The position numbers and the translations under genes were made by a program. DNA of 64,000 nucleotides, taken from the NCBI GenBank assembly GCA_036501845.1, contig DASXZO010000014.1, positions 12,269-76,268 on the forward strand, written 5' to 3'. The DNA is from JBBREP01 sp036501845. Lineage in GTDB: Bacteria > Actinomycetota > Acidimicrobiia > IMCC26256 > PALSA-610. Shown piece after piece: positions 24,692-33,950 of the stretch. The notes beneath the pieces are model-generated. The model was not told the DNA's origin, made no database searches, and was given only the letters and a program-made list of their open reading frames with translations. How positions within the stretch are numbered: the stretch's first letter is position 1; every line of letters starts with the position of its first letter.

Positions 24692-25909
24692 GTGCGCGCC
24701 GCCATGGACCTGCGCTTCACGACCGAGCAGGAGGCGTTCCGCGCCGAAGCACGCGCGTTCCTGAGCGATCGGCTCGGCGCGGGTGGCCGCTTCGCCGCGG
24801 TGCAAGGACGCGGCGGCCCCGGTGACGAGCACGAGCTGTTCGCCGAGCGGTGGGAATGGGAGCAAGAGCTCGGGCGGCACGGCTGGATCGGCCTCGGCTG
24901 GCCCACCTCGGTGGGCGCGCGCGGCGCGACGCTCCTCGAGCAGGTGATCTTCTACGAGGAGTACGCACGCGCCGGCGGGCCGGGACGCGTCGGCATCGTC
25001 AACGAAGGCCTGATCGGGCCGACGATCGTGCACTTTGGCGACGACGCGCAGCGGGCGAAGTTCCTGCCCGGAATCCTCTCGGGCACCGAGATTTGGTGCC
25101 AGGGCTACAGCGAGCCGAATGCCGGCAGCGACCTTGCGAACCTGTCGACGCGCGCCGTGCGCGACGGTGACGACTGGGTGATCACCGGCCAGAAGGTATG
25201 GACGTCGCTCGCGCACTGGGCCCAGTGGTGCTTCGTGCTCTGCCGTACCGACTTTGAGGTGCCGCGCCACCGCGGCATCTCGTACGTGCTCTGCCCGATG
25301 GACCAGCCGGGAATCGAGATCCGTCCCATCGTGCAGATCACCGGCAACAGCGAGTTCAACGAGGTGTTCTTCGACGGCGCACGCGCGCTCGTGGCCGACA
25401 CGCTCGGCGGCCCGGAAGGCGGCTGGAAGGTGGCGATGGGGACGCTCGCGTTCGAACGCGGCGCGTCGACGCTCGGCCAGCAACTTGCCTTCGAGAACGA
25501 ACTCGTCACGATCACCGAGACCGCGCGCGCGAATGCTGCGAACACCGACCCGGTCGTTCGCCAGCGGTTGGCATCGGCGTGGATGACCTTGCGGATCATG
25601 CGGTTTCACGCGTTGCGTTCGCTGTCGTCGTTGGAGTCGGGTGGCGTCGACCGGGCCAGCGCGATCCACAAGCTGTTCTGGGCGAACTTCCACCGCGAGC
25701 TCGGCGAGCTCGCGGTCGACGTGCTCGGCGCCGACGCGATGGTCGCCGGTGATGCCCCCACCACCGACCACCCCGACGATTATCCGCTGTCGACCCCGCA
25801 ACGCCTCTTCCTCTACTCGCGCGCCGACACGATCTACGGCGGCAGTAACCAGATCCAGCGCAACGTGATCGGCGAGCGCGCGCTCGGCCTGCCCAAGGAG
25901 CCGTCGTGA
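24692..25909 (+). CDS. fadE30: acyl-CoA dehydrogenase, FadE30-like (HIP-CoA pathway)
   Basis: A 405-residue FAD-dependent acyl-CoA dehydrogenase. WCQGYSEPNAGSDLA, GQKVWTSLAHWAQWCFV, QITGNSEFNEVFFD and ADTIYGGSNQIQRNVIGE agree closely with mycobacterial FadE30 as recalled. FadE30 dehydrogenates the CoA ester made from HIP during C/D-ring breakdown. Like the Rv3560c-Rv3559c pair, it is followed immediately by the IpdF-like SDR (GTGA overlap). GTG 24692 has GAGGAAG just upstream; ATG 24704 starts at MDLRFT and is the alternative. Confidence 0.88.
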   Translation: MRAAMDLRFTTEQEAFRAEARAFLSDRLGAGGRFAAVQGRGGPGDEHELFAERWEWEQELGRHGWIGLGWPTSVGARGATLLEQVIFYEEYARAGGPGRVGIVNEGLIGPTIVHFGDDAQRAKFLPGILSGTEIWCQGYSEPNAGSDLANLSTRAVRDGDDWVITGQKVWTSLAHWAQWCFVLCRTDFEVPRHRGISYVLCPMDQPGIEIRPIVQITGNSEFNEVFFDGARALVADTLGGPEGGWKVAMGTLAFERGASTLGQQLAFENELVTITETARANAANTDPVVRQRLASAWMTLRIMRFHALRSLSSLESGGVDRASAIHKLFWANFHRELGELAVDVLGADAMVAGDAPTTDHPDDYPLSTPQRLFLYSRADTIYGGSNQIQRNVIGERALGLPKEPS

Positions 25910-26697
25910 CCACTCCTCCATCTCCGCTTCCGAATCCGCCCGCCGGCCACGGGTTGCTCGCGGGCAAGTCGGTGCTCGTCACCGCGGCCGCGGGAACCGG
26001 TATCGGTTTTGCCACCGCCAAGCGCTGTGCCGAGGAGGGCGGGCGCGTCGCGATTGCCGACATCCACGAGCGTCGCCTCGGCGAGGCGCGCGACGCGCTC
26101 GCGGAGGTGCTCGGGGAAGCGCCGCCGGCACTGCTCGCCAACGTCACCAACGAGGACGACGTGCAGCGGCTCTTCGCAACCACGATCGATGCGTTCGGCG
26201 GCGTCGACATCGTGGTGAACAACGCCGGCCTCGGTGGCACCGCCAACCTCGTCGACATGACCGACGAGCAATGGAGCAACGTGCTCGACGTGACGCTCAC
26301 CGGCACGATGCGCATGACTCGCGCGGCGCTCGCGCACATGCAGCCGCGCGGCCGAGGTGTGGTGGTCAACAACGCGTCGATCGTCGGTTGGCGGGCCCAA
26401 GCCGGTCAGTGCCATTACGCCGCGGCCAAGGCCGGCGTGATGGCGTTGACGCGATGCGCGGCGCTGGAGGCGGCGCCGTTCGGAGTGCGCGTGAACGCCG
26501 TGGCGCCGTCGCTGGCGATGCACCCGTTCCTCGCCAAGGTGACCACCGAGGAACTGCTCGACGAGCTGACGACGCGCGAGGCGTTCGGGCGCGCCGCCGA
26601 GCCGTGGGAGGTTGCGAACGTGATCGTGTTCCTCGCCAGCGACTACAGCTCGTACATGACCGGCGAGGTCGTGAGCGTCAGCTCGCAGCACCCCTAG
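25906..26697 (+). CDS. ipdF: SDR, IpdF-like ring-C/D hydroxyacyl-CoA oxidoreductase
   Basis: A 263-residue SDR with the unusual IpdF start: a short leader ending PAGHGLLAGK, then VLVTAAAGTGIGFATAKRC, in which the nucleotide motif reads T-A-A-A-G-T-G-I-G. NNAGLGG, NNASIVGW and Y-A-A-A-K follow. In mycobacteria IpdF oxidises the 5-hydroxyl of the HIP-derived CoA ester. It overlaps the fadE30 stop by 4 nt, the order seen in Mycobacterium. The substrate is inferred from family and neighbours. Confidence 0.87.
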   Translation: MTTPPSPLPNPPAGHGLLAGKSVLVTAAAGTGIGFATAKRCAEEGGRVAIADIHERRLGEARDALAEVLGEAPPALLANVTNEDDVQRLFATTIDAFGGVDIVVNNAGLGGTANLVDMTDEQWSNVLDVTLTGTMRMTRAALAHMQPRGRGVVVNNASIVGWRAQAGQCHYAAAKAGVMALTRCAALEAAPFGVRVNAVAPSLAMHPFLAKVTTEELLDELTTREAFGRAAEPWEVANVIVFLASDYSSYMTGEVVSVSSQHP

Positions 26698-26706
26698 CCC
26701 GAACGA

Positions 26707-28098
26707 TCAGGGCGACACCTCGTACCACTGCACACGCGGTGCGCGATGTGGGCTCAGCATGAGCTCGACGCGGCACGCCGAACGGTCGCCGCAGCGAACG
26801 ATGGCAGTGCCCTCCGTGGCGGTGCGAGCGTCGATGCGTTCGAGCGCGAGCGGGGCGCGCTCGGCCAGTCGCTCGGCTTCGGCTCGGCACGTCGCGCGAT
26901 CACGGTCGAGGAACACGTTGTCGGTGAACAGCGCGTCGGCCGCAGTGTCGTCCCACGCCTGCAGCAGCGCGACGAGCGCGTCGACCGCGCGCTGCAGCGC
27001 TGGGGACACGGCCACCTGCGGGCGCGCCACGCGGTCGCGCGCCACAAGAAGATCGAGCGCCGCGAACGTGGCGTCGGCCATGCGCGCGTAGGTGACGTTG
27101 GCGAGCGCCACGAGCCCCACCCCAGTGCCGGCCACCCAGCGCATGTTCGACCCGTAGCCGGGCAGGCCGCCGCTGTGCGCCACCACGGTGCCGAGCTCTT
27201 CGTGGTGCAGCACCTGCAGACCCATGCCGTAGCCGCCCGCCACCACCCGGCGGACACCGTCGGACGCGACCCGCCGGTCGGGCGGGAACGAACGCGACAC
27301 CTGCTGCATCTCCCGCCGCGAGGCGCGGCGCAGCGGCGCATCATCGGCGTCGTCACGCGGCGGAAAGCCGTCAGCCAGGAACGCGACCCACTGGGCGAGA
27401 TCGCGCACGGTGGTGAACACGCCGCCCATGGGCGCGATTACTCCGTCGCCGCACGGTTCGAGCTCCACGTAGCCGTCGCCGTCGCGATCGCAACCCACCG
27501 CGATCTGTGCGCTCGCCGGCACTTCCGAAGGCGTCCAGCCCGACGACGTCATGCCGAGCGGACCGAAGAAGCGTGCGCGCACATGGTCCTGCACCGAGGT
27601 GCCGGTGGTGCGGCGCACGACGCGGCCAAGAAGCCCGTAGCCGAGGTTCGAGTACTGCATCGCCGTGCCGGGCGACGTCGCGAAGGTCACGCCGTCGGCC
27701 ACGAGCGCGTCGAGCTCGCCGTCGCTGATGTCCATGTGCCGGTCGGCCCATGGGTCGTCGGTGGCGATACCGGCGCTCATCGTGAGCAAGTGGCGAATGG
27801 TCACGGCCGGGGCGTCGGCCGTCGGCGCCGCGACGGCGGCCAATTCGGGCGCGTGCCGCGCGATCGGGTCGTCGAGCGCGAACGCCCCCTCGTCGCGTAG
27901 CGCCAGCACGCACGCCGCGGTGAAGCTCTTCGTCATCGACGCGATGCGGAACACGGTGTGCTCGTCGGCGCCGTGACCGCCGCTCGCCTGCAGCTCGCCG
28001 TCGCGCACCACACCCCACGAGAGCGCGGGCGCATGGTTCAACAGCCGGTGCGTCTCGAACAGCGACGCCAGCGCAGCATGATCAGTCGTGACAGGCAC
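26707..28098 (-). CDS. serine hydrolase, class C beta-lactamase family
   Basis: A 463-residue penicillin-binding-like serine hydrolase. S54-M-T-K57 is the S-x-x-K motif, Y149-S-N151 the second motif, and HSGGLPGYGS the equivalent of the K-T-G/H-x-G box. A C-terminal domain of about 120 residues (ALVALLQAWDDTAADALF onwards) looks like an added NTF2-type lid. No signal peptide is visible, favouring an intracellular esterase or peptidase over a beta-lactamase. GTG 28098 is confirmed as start by TAGGGT ending 6 nt upstream (28105-28110). Confidence 0.85.
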   Translation of the reverse strand: MPVTTDHAALASLFETHRLLNHAPALSWGVVRDGELQASGGHGADEHTVFRIASMTKSFTAACVLALRDEGAFALDDPIARHAPELAAVAAPTADAPAVTIRHLLTMSAGIATDDPWADRHMDISDGELDALVADGVTFATSPGTAMQYSNLGYGLLGRVVRRTTGTSVQDHVRARFFGPLGMTSSGWTPSEVPASAQIAVGCDRDGDGYVELEPCGDGVIAPMGGVFTTVRDLAQWVAFLADGFPPRDDADDAPLRRASRREMQQVSRSFPPDRRVASDGVRRVVAGGYGMGLQVLHHEELGTVVAHSGGLPGYGSNMRWVAGTGVGLVALANVTYARMADATFAALDLLVARDRVARPQVAVSPALQRAVDALVALLQAWDDTAADALFTDNVFLDRDRATCRAEAERLAERAPLALERIDARTATEGTAIVRCGDRSACRVELMLSPHRAPRVQWYEVSP

Positions 28099-28136
28099 GC
28101 AGAGACCCTAACGAGAGTGCGTCACTCGCGCCCCGA

Positions 28137-28260
28137 GCGGCGACGAGAGCACCTACCCGCGAGCGCAGCGAGCCTCACGTGCGGCGGGAGCTCGCCGCGT
28201 AGGTGACTGAGTGGGACCGGCAAGCGGAGCGCTAGCGGAGCTGTCGGTACCGCGACGGAA
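28137..28260. repeat. GC-rich palindromic intergenic element
   Basis: A 56-bp imperfect inverted repeat has perfect 7-bp outer arms CACCTAC (28150-28156) and GTAGGTG (28199-28205) and complementary CGCGAGC/GCTCGCCGCG inner parts. A second imperfect dyad spans about 28215-28250 around GCGCTAGC. Words such as GCGAGCGCAGCGAGC also appear, slightly changed, near 39.6 kb and 48.5 kb, suggesting a family of REP-like elements. Confidence 0.5.
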
Positions 28261-28272
28261 CCGAAGCAATAT

Positions 28273-29043
28273 TCACGCATTGCTGGCATTCATGTACGCG
28301 GGGAGTTCGCCGCCGCCGTGGACCACGATGTTGGCGCCACTCACGTAGCGGGCGAGGGGTGACGCGAGGAACAGCGCGACGTCGGCAATCTCGTGCGGTT
28401 CGGCCATATGGCCCAGCGGCACGGTGCGGCCCACCGCCGCGATGCCGGCATCGTCGCCGTAGAAGAGGTGCGACTGCTCGGTGACGATCAGGCCGGCCGT
28501 GAGCGTGTTGACGCGCACCGACGGCGCGAACTCGACCGCGAGCGTCTGGGTGAGGTTGATGAGCCCGGCCTTGGCCGCGCCATACGCCGCACTGTTCGGC
28601 GACGGCCGGATGCCCGACACCGACGCGATGTTCACGATCGAGCCACCATCGGGCTGCTCGCGCATCTGCGCGAAGGCGGCCTGCGCGCACTGCAGCGGCG
28701 CCACGAGGTTCAGGCCGATGATGGCATTGCTGAACTTTGCCGACGCAGTCGCGGTATCGGCCGGCGGCGAACCGCCGGCGTTGTTCACGAGTGCGTCGAG
28801 CCGCCCGTGACGCTCGGCGATCGTGTGGAAGAGCGCGGCGACGCTGTCACCGTCGCGTACGTCGGCGGCCACGAAGTCGCCGACGGCATCCGTCTCGGGT
28901 GCGTGGCGGCCGCACACCACCACATCGGCACCAGCTTCGGCGAAGCGCTGTGCAATGGCTCGGCCCAAGCCCTTGGTGCCGCCGGTGACGAGTACGCATC
29001 GTCCCGAAAAGTCGAGCGCGCGCCGCAAATCGGGTGCGTCCAT
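28273..29043 (-). CDS. short-chain dehydrogenase/reductase divergent from the ipd operon
   Basis: A 256-residue SDR: VTGGTKGLGRA near residues 20-30, VNNAGG, SVSGIRP with the catalytic Ser, and Y-G-A-A-K. It diverges from the gpx-ipdA-ipdB-ipdC operon just as SDR genes diverge from echA20-ipdA in mycobacteria (Rv3548c/Rv3549c), so a reductase or dehydrogenase of a ring-C/D CoA intermediate is likely. The ATG at 29043 follows TAGAGT by 7 nt (29051-29056 on the plus strand), a leaderless start. Confidence 0.86.
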   Translation of the reverse strand: MDAPDLRRALDFSGRCVLVTGGTKGLGRAIAQRFAEAGADVVVCGRHAPETDAVGDFVAADVRDGDSVAALFHTIAERHGRLDALVNNAGGSPPADTATASAKFSNAIIGLNLVAPLQCAQAAFAQMREQPDGGSIVNIASVSGIRPSPNSAAYGAAKAGLINLTQTLAVEFAPSVRVNTLTAGLIVTEQSHLFYGDDAGIAAVGRTVPLGHMAEPHEIADVALFLASPLARYVSGANIVVHGGGELPAYMNASNA

Positions 29044-29145
29044 CCGGCGCACTCTAACGAGACCGGCACGCCGCCGAGCCGGCCGCGGGCGGTGCAAGGG
29101 CCGCCTCCGTAGACTGCGCGGACCCAACCGAAACCGAGGTGTTCC

Positions 29146-29634
29146 GTGTCGATCTACGACGTACCGATTCACACGCTCGATGGGAGCGCCGGCGGTCTCG
29201 ACGCCGCCAAGGGCAAGACCACGTTGATCGTGAACGTGGCATCGAAGTGCGGGCTCACACCGCAGTACGAAGGCCTCGAACGCCTCCAAGGCCGCTTCGC
29301 CTCGCAGAGCTTCACGGTGCTCGGCGTGCCGTGCAACCAATTCGGCGCGCAGGAGCCGGGCACACCAGAGGAGATCGCCACCTTCTGCTCCACCACGTAC
29401 GGCGTGAGCTTCCCGATGACCGAGAAGGTCGAAGTGAACGGCGACAACCGGCACACGCTGTACCAGCAGCTCGTCGACACGGCCGACTCCGAAGGCCACA
29501 CAGGCGACATCCGATGGAACTTCGAGAAGTTCCTCGTCGATGACGACGGCACGGTGATCGCGCGGTTCTCGCCGCTCGTCGAGCCGGAATCCGACGAGGT
29601 GGTCGGGGCCATCGAGAAGGCGCTCGCGGGCTGA
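29146..29634 (+). CDS. glutathione-peroxidase family (thioredoxin-type) peroxidase
   Basis: A 162-residue GPx-fold protein. The catalytic Cys is C35 in NVASKCGLT, the Gln lies in VPCNQFGAQEPG and the Trp-Asn in RWNFEKFLV, completing the usual tetrad. The bacterial versions generally use thioredoxin; a second cysteine in FCSTTYGV could resolve the reaction. A -10 TAGACT (29110-29115) and a leader of about 25 nt precede the GTG start. The TTG start of ipdA follows the stop by 2 nt, so the peroxidase is the first gene of the ipd operon, an unusual partner. Confidence 0.88.
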   Translation: MSIYDVPIHTLDGSAGGLDAAKGKTTLIVNVASKCGLTPQYEGLERLQGRFASQSFTVLGVPCNQFGAQEPGTPEEIATFCSTTYGVSFPMTEKVEVNGDNRHTLYQQLVDTADSEGHTGDIRWNFEKFLVDDDGTVIARFSPLVEPESDEVVGAIEKALAG

Positions 29635-29638
29635 CAAC

Positions 29639-30493
29639 TTGGCAACTCCAGACAAGCGAGTGACCCTCGACGACATCGTCGCCGAGGTGCGCGACGGCAT
29701 GACCGTCGGCATCGGTGGATGGGGGTCACGCCGCAAACCCATGGCGATGGTGCGCGCGCTGTTGCGCGCACCGGTGAAGGATCTCACGGTCGTGAGCTAC
29801 GGCGGCCCCGATGTGGGACTGCTCTGTCGCGCCGGCAAGGTGCGGCGCGTCGTGTACGCGTTCGTGTCGCTCGACTCGATCCCGCTCGAGCCGCACTTCC
29901 GCAAGGCGCGAGAGTCGGGTTCGGTCACCACGACCGAACTCGACGAGGGCATGTTCCTGCTCGGCCTGCAGGCCGCGGCGTGGCGCGTGCCGTTCCTGCC
30001 GACGCGATGCGGTCTCGGTTCCGACATCATGATCGCCAACCCCGACTTCGAGACCGTCGAATCGCCGTACGGCAACCACGAGACACTTGTGGCGATGCCG
30101 GCCTTGGAGCTCGACGTGGCGATGGTGCACATGCATCGCGGCGACCAGGGCGGCAACGGCCAGTACCTCAACGTCGATCCCTATTTCGACGACCTCATGT
30201 GCCTGGCCGCGAAGCGGGCGTTCATGTCGGTGGAGCGCATCGTGCCCACCGAGGACCTCGCGGCGAACGGCGGGGTGCACACCTTGCGGCTCAATCGCCT
30301 GATGGTGAGCGGCGTGGTGGAGACGCGCAACGGGGCGCACTTCACCGAGTGCCCGCCCGACTACGGGCGCGACGAAGCGTTCCAGCGGGAGTACGCCGCG
30401 ACCGCGAAGAGCGAAGAGGCCTGGGATGCTTTTCGCGCCAAGTACCTCGACGTGACCGAGGCCGAATACCAGGCGGCGGTGACCCGTGACTGA
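29639..30493 (+). CDS. ipdA: IpdA-like CoA-transferase-fold ring-C hydrolase, alpha subunit
   Basis: A 284-residue family I CoA-transferase alpha-subunit homologue. GGWGSRRKPMAMVRALLR, VVSYGGPDVGLLCRAGKV and the acidic ELDEGM (residues 100-105) agree with IpdA. IpdA-IpdB hydrolyses the ring-C carbon-carbon bond of COCHEA-CoA instead of transferring CoA, with glutamate in IpdA central to catalysis. YDRs such as DYGRDEAFQREYA near the end are also shared. The TTG start (29639) is 2 nt after the peroxidase stop, and the end overlaps the GTG of ipdB by 8 nt. Confidence 0.92.
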   Translation: MATPDKRVTLDDIVAEVRDGMTVGIGGWGSRRKPMAMVRALLRAPVKDLTVVSYGGPDVGLLCRAGKVRRVVYAFVSLDSIPLEPHFRKARESGSVTTTELDEGMFLLGLQAAAWRVPFLPTRCGLGSDIMIANPDFETVESPYGNHETLVAMPALELDVAMVHMHRGDQGGNGQYLNVDPYFDDLMCLAAKRAFMSVERIVPTEDLAANGGVHTLRLNRLMVSGVVETRNGAHFTECPPDYGRDEAFQREYAATAKSEEAWDAFRAKYLDVTEAEYQAAVTRD

Positions 30494-31253
30494 CACCTTC
30501 ACCCGCGCCGAGGTGTGTTGCATTGCGGTCGCCGAGACGTTCCGTGGCGACGGCGAGATCCTCTGCAACCCCATCGGCACGATCCCGATGATCGGCGGCC
30601 GAGTCGCCAAGGCCACGTTCGAACCGCTGCTGCTCATGACCGATGGCGAAGCGCTGCTCGTCGAGAACCCCATGCCCGTAGGCGTGAGCAACCCCGACAA
30701 GGTGGTGGCGGGCTGGAACCCCTACCGCACGATGTTCGACTGGGTGTGGAGCGGCCGCCGCCACGTGATGATGGGTGCGACGCAGATCGACCAGTGGGGC
30801 AACCAGAACATCGCCATGCTGGGCTCGCTCGAACAACCCAAGGTGCAACTGCTCGGATTTCGTGGCGCGCCCGGCAACACCATCAACGACAAGACGAGCT
30901 ACTGGGTGCCGAACCACTCGCCGAAGACCTTCGTTGCACGCGTCGACGTGGTGTCGGGCATCGGCTACGACCGGGCCGCGGAGCTCGGCGCCGACGCCGC
31001 GCGTTTCCACTGCCTTCCGCGCGTGGTGAGCAACCTCGGCGTGTTCGACTTCGCCACGCCCGACCACCGCATGCGCATCGCGTCGCTGCATCCTGGCGTG
31101 ACCGTCGACGATGTCGCAGCGGCCACCGGCTTCGAGCTCGCGATCGACGGTGACGTTGCCGAGACGCGCGCGCCGACAGCCGAAGAGTTGGCGCTGATCC
31201 GCGACGTCGTCGACCCGAACAGCCTGCGCAATCAGGAAGTGCCGAACCCTTGA
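30486..31253 (+). CDS. ipdB: IpdB-like CoA-transferase-fold ring-C hydrolase, beta subunit
   Basis: A 255-residue beta-subunit partner. The N-terminal RAEVCCIAVAETFRGDGEIL, NPIGTIPMIGGRVAK and the glycine-rich VMMGATQIDQWGNQN belong to the family, as do the tail motifs PDHRMRIASLHPGVT. It should form an alpha-2-beta-2 complex with IpdA. The GTG start lies within the end of ipdA, and its stop overlaps the TTG start of ipdC, so the three genes are translationally linked. Confidence 0.92.
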   Translation: MTDTFTRAEVCCIAVAETFRGDGEILCNPIGTIPMIGGRVAKATFEPLLLMTDGEALLVENPMPVGVSNPDKVVAGWNPYRTMFDWVWSGRRHVMMGATQIDQWGNQNIAMLGSLEQPKVQLLGFRGAPGNTINDKTSYWVPNHSPKTFVARVDVVSGIGYDRAAELGADAARFHCLPRVVSNLGVFDFATPDHRMRIASLHPGVTVDDVAAATGFELAIDGDVAETRAPTAEELALIRDVVDPNSLRNQEVPNP

Positions 31254-32305
31254 GCGCGCTCGACACCGCGGCGTGCCGCCTGTTCGGCATCCGCTACCCG
31301 GTTGTGCAGACCGGCATGGGTTATGTGGCCGGCGCGCGCCTCGCGGCAGCCACGAGCGCCGCGGGCGGGCTCGGCATCATCGCCAGTGCGACGCTCCGCT
31401 ACGACGAGCTCGAGCAGGCGATCGTGAAGGTGCAGGAGCGCACCGACGCACCGTTCGGCGTGAACTTGCGTGCCGATGCCGACGATGCCGAAGCACGCGT
31501 CGATCTGCTCGTGCGCCGCGGCGTAAGGGTCGCGTCGTTCGCACTGGCGCCGAGCGAAGCGCTCATCAAGCGCCTCAAGGACGCCGGCGTATGTGTGGTG
31601 CCGTCGGTGGGTGCGCGCCGCCACGCCGAGAAGGTGGCGGCGTGGGGCGTGGACGCGGTGGTGTGCCAGGGCGGCGAGGGCGGCGGCCACACCGGCGCGG
31701 TGCCCACCACGTTGCTACTGCCGCAGATCGTCGGCGCGGTCGACATACCCGTGATCGCCGCGGGCGGCTTCTTCTCTGGGCAAGGCCTCGTGGCCGCGCT
31801 CGCCTACGGCGCGGCCGGCGTGGCGATGGGCACGCGTTTCCTGCTCACCCAAGAAAGCACCGTGCCCGACGCGGTGAAGCGCTTCTACCTCGACAAGGGC
31901 GTCGCCGACACCGTGGTCACCAAGAAGGTCGACGGTGTGCCCCATCGCGTGCTGCGCACCGACATGGTCGAGAACCTCGAAGCCGGCACGCCGTTCACCG
32001 CGCTGCCCCGCGCGGTTCGCAACGCGGCCGGATTCAAGAAGATCTCCGGTGTGTCCTGGACGTCGATGATGCGCGAAGGTCGCGCCATGCACGAGCACGC
32101 CGACATGCCGTGGTCGGCAGTGCTGATGGCCGCGAACACGCCGATGTTGTTGAAAGCGGCGATGGTGGACGGCGATCTGCGCGGCGGCGTGATGGCGAGC
32201 GGGCAGGTGGTGGGAGTGATCGACGACATCCCGACGGTGGCCGACCTCGTCGAGCGCATCATGGGCGAAGCACGCGAAACCCTGGCGCGACTGGGAGCGT
32301 CGTGA
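31250..32305 (+). CDS. ipdC: IpdC-like FMN-dependent nitronate-monooxygenase-family enzyme
   Basis: A 351-residue TIM-barrel flavoprotein of the 2-nitropropane dioxygenase/NMO family. FGIRYPVVQTGMGYVAGARL opens the barrel, CQGGEGGGHTGAVPT is the phosphate- and flavin-binding segment, and AAGGFFSGQGLVAALAYGA follows. IpdC acts as a reductase/isomerase in HIP-CoA degradation in actinobacteria, not as a nitronate oxidase. Its TTG start sits in the ipdB stop (TTGA), and its stop overlaps the OB-fold gene (GTGA), preserving ipdABC order. Confidence 0.9.
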   Translation: MSALDTAACRLFGIRYPVVQTGMGYVAGARLAAATSAAGGLGIIASATLRYDELEQAIVKVQERTDAPFGVNLRADADDAEARVDLLVRRGVRVASFALAPSEALIKRLKDAGVCVVPSVGARRHAEKVAAWGVDAVVCQGGEGGGHTGAVPTTLLLPQIVGAVDIPVIAAGGFFSGQGLVAALAYGAAGVAMGTRFLLTQESTVPDAVKRFYLDKGVADTVVTKKVDGVPHRVLRTDMVENLEAGTPFTALPRAVRNAAGFKKISGVSWTSMMREGRAMHEHADMPWSAVLMAANTPMLLKAAMVDGDLRGGVMASGQVVGVIDDIPTVADLVERIMGEARETLARLGAS

Positions 32306-32727
32306 CGTCTGCCAAACGGGTTCCTGCTATCGACGGTTGGTTCACGATGGACGAAGCCGCGCCCGAGCTGATCGCCACGCGCGGGGTCGACAGCGGCAGC
32401 TACTTCTGGCCGCCAACGCTCGCGGTGTCGGCCAATCCCAACGCACCGTTCGAGGATCGCGAGCCCGTTCGCATGTCGCGCACCGGCACGCTGTGGTCGT
32501 ACACCACCAATCACTACGCGCCGCCCGAGCCGTCGGTGCAGGAAGCGCCCTACACGGTGTGCGCGGTCGAGCTCGAAGAGGAGCAGATCGTGGTGCTGGG
32601 GCCGCTCGCCACGGGCGCGGATGCGAGCCTGTTGCGCCTCGGCATGACGATGGAGCTGGTACTCGGCCCGCTCGTGGTGGAAGACGGCGTGGAACACGTG
32701 ATCTACCAATGGAGCCCGAGAGCGTGA
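32302..32727 (+). CDS. DUF35-like OB-fold protein without zinc ribbon
   Basis: A 141-residue protein matching the OB-fold half of DUF35 proteins: TGTLWSYTTNHYAPPEP, then VELEEEQIVVLGPLATGAD. The N-terminus lacks the four zinc-ligand cysteines found in the DUF35 protein at 9543, and no cysteine is present anywhere. It overlaps ipdC by 4 nt and the thiolase by 4 nt, so it is probably the acyl-CoA-binding partner subunit of that thiolase. The loss of the ribbon may change how the two proteins meet. Confidence 0.75.
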   Translation: MTSAKRVPAIDGWFTMDEAAPELIATRGVDSGSYFWPPTLAVSANPNAPFEDREPVRMSRTGTLWSYTTNHYAPPEPSVQEAPYTVCAVELEEEQIVVLGPLATGADASLLRLGMTMELVLGPLVVEDGVEHVIYQWSPRA

Positions 32728-33929
32728 CCAACAGCAGCGACCGCGATCTCGCCGTCATCGGCGTGGGCATGCACCCGTGGGGCAAGTGGGGCCGCAATTT
32801 CGTGGAGTACGGCGTGGTTGCCGCGCGCGCGGCACTCGAAGACGCCGGGCTCGAGTGGCGCGACATTCAATTCGTGGCCGGTGGCGAAACGATCCGCAAC
32901 GGCTATCCCGGTTTCGTAGCCGGCGCGACGTTCGCGCAGGCGCTTGGCTGGCAGGGCGCGCAGGTGGCATCGAGCTACGCGGCGTGCGCGAGTGGCGTGA
33001 CCGCGATGTCGACGGCGCGCGCGCAGATCCTCGCCGGCCTGTGCGATGTGGCCATGGTGATCGGTGCCGACACCACACCGAAGGGCTTCCTCGCACCGAA
33101 CAAGGGCGAGCGCGGCGACGACCCCGACTGGTTGCGTTTCCGCCTCCTCGGCGCCACGAACCCCACGTACTTCGCGCTGTACGCGCGCCGCCGCATGGAT
33201 CTCTACGGCGCCACCCGCGACGACTTCGCGCGCGTCAAGGTGAAGAACAGCCGCCACGGCCTCGAGAACCGGAACGCGCGCTATCGCAAGGCCAGCGAGA
33301 TCCCCGACGTGCTCAACTCACCGCTCGTCGCCGACCCGCTGTCGCTGCTCGACATATGCGCCACGAGCGACGGTGCCGCGGCGATGATCATCACGTCGGC
33401 CGAGTGGGCTCGCGCTCACGGATTCGTCGACGCCGTACGCGTGCGCGCGGTCTCCACCGTCACGCCGAGCTACCCGAACACGGTGATCGAGATGCCGAAC
33501 TTCGCCACCGACTCGGCGGCGGGGCTCGGCGGGATGCCCGCGAATCCGTTCAAGGACTCGATCGCGCGTGCCGCGTACGAGCAGGCCGGCATCGGGCCCG
33601 ACGACCTCTCGTGTGCCGAGGTGTACGACCTGTCGACCGCGCTCGAGCTCGACTGGTACGAGCACATCGGACTGTGCGAACGGGGCGACGCCGAGGCGCT
33701 GCTGCGGTCGGGAGCCACAGAACTCGGCGGACGCATCCCCGTGAATCCCTCCGGGGGTCTTGCGTGCTTCGGCGAGGCCGTTCCCGCCCAGGCGATCGCG
33801 CAGGTGTGCGAGCTCACGTGGCAGCTGCGCGGGCATGCGAAGGGCCGCCAGGTGGAGGGGGCCACGGTAGGCCTGTCGATCAACCAGGGCTTGTTCGGCC
33901 ACGGCTCGTGCGTGATCGTGAGCCGGTGA
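32724..33929 (+). CDS. SCPx-type thiolase / lipid-transfer protein (second copy)
   Basis: A 401-residue thiolase-fold protein of the Ltp/SCPx group. The nucleophile cysteine lies in SSYAACASGVTAM (near residue 87), and VNPSGGLACFGEAVPA is the C-terminal active-site segment. GTG 32724 is chosen for its GTGA overlap with the OB-fold gene; ATG 32709 is possible. With its partner it could perform thiolytic or retro-aldol cleavage of the chain produced after ring opening by IpdAB. It differs clearly from the paralogue at 8383. Confidence 0.84.
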   Translation: MTNSSDRDLAVIGVGMHPWGKWGRNFVEYGVVAARAALEDAGLEWRDIQFVAGGETIRNGYPGFVAGATFAQALGWQGAQVASSYAACASGVTAMSTARAQILAGLCDVAMVIGADTTPKGFLAPNKGERGDDPDWLRFRLLGATNPTYFALYARRRMDLYGATRDDFARVKVKNSRHGLENRNARYRKASEIPDVLNSPLVADPLSLLDICATSDGAAAMIITSAEWARAHGFVDAVRVRAVSTVTPSYPNTVIEMPNFATDSAAGLGGMPANPFKDSIARAAYEQAGIGPDDLSCAEVYDLSTALELDWYEHIGLCERGDAEALLRSGATELGGRIPVNPSGGLACFGEAVPAQAIAQVCELTWQLRGHAKGRQVEGATVGLSINQGLFGHGSCVIVSR

Positions 33930-33950
33930 AGGTTGGGGTAAGCCCACCGC

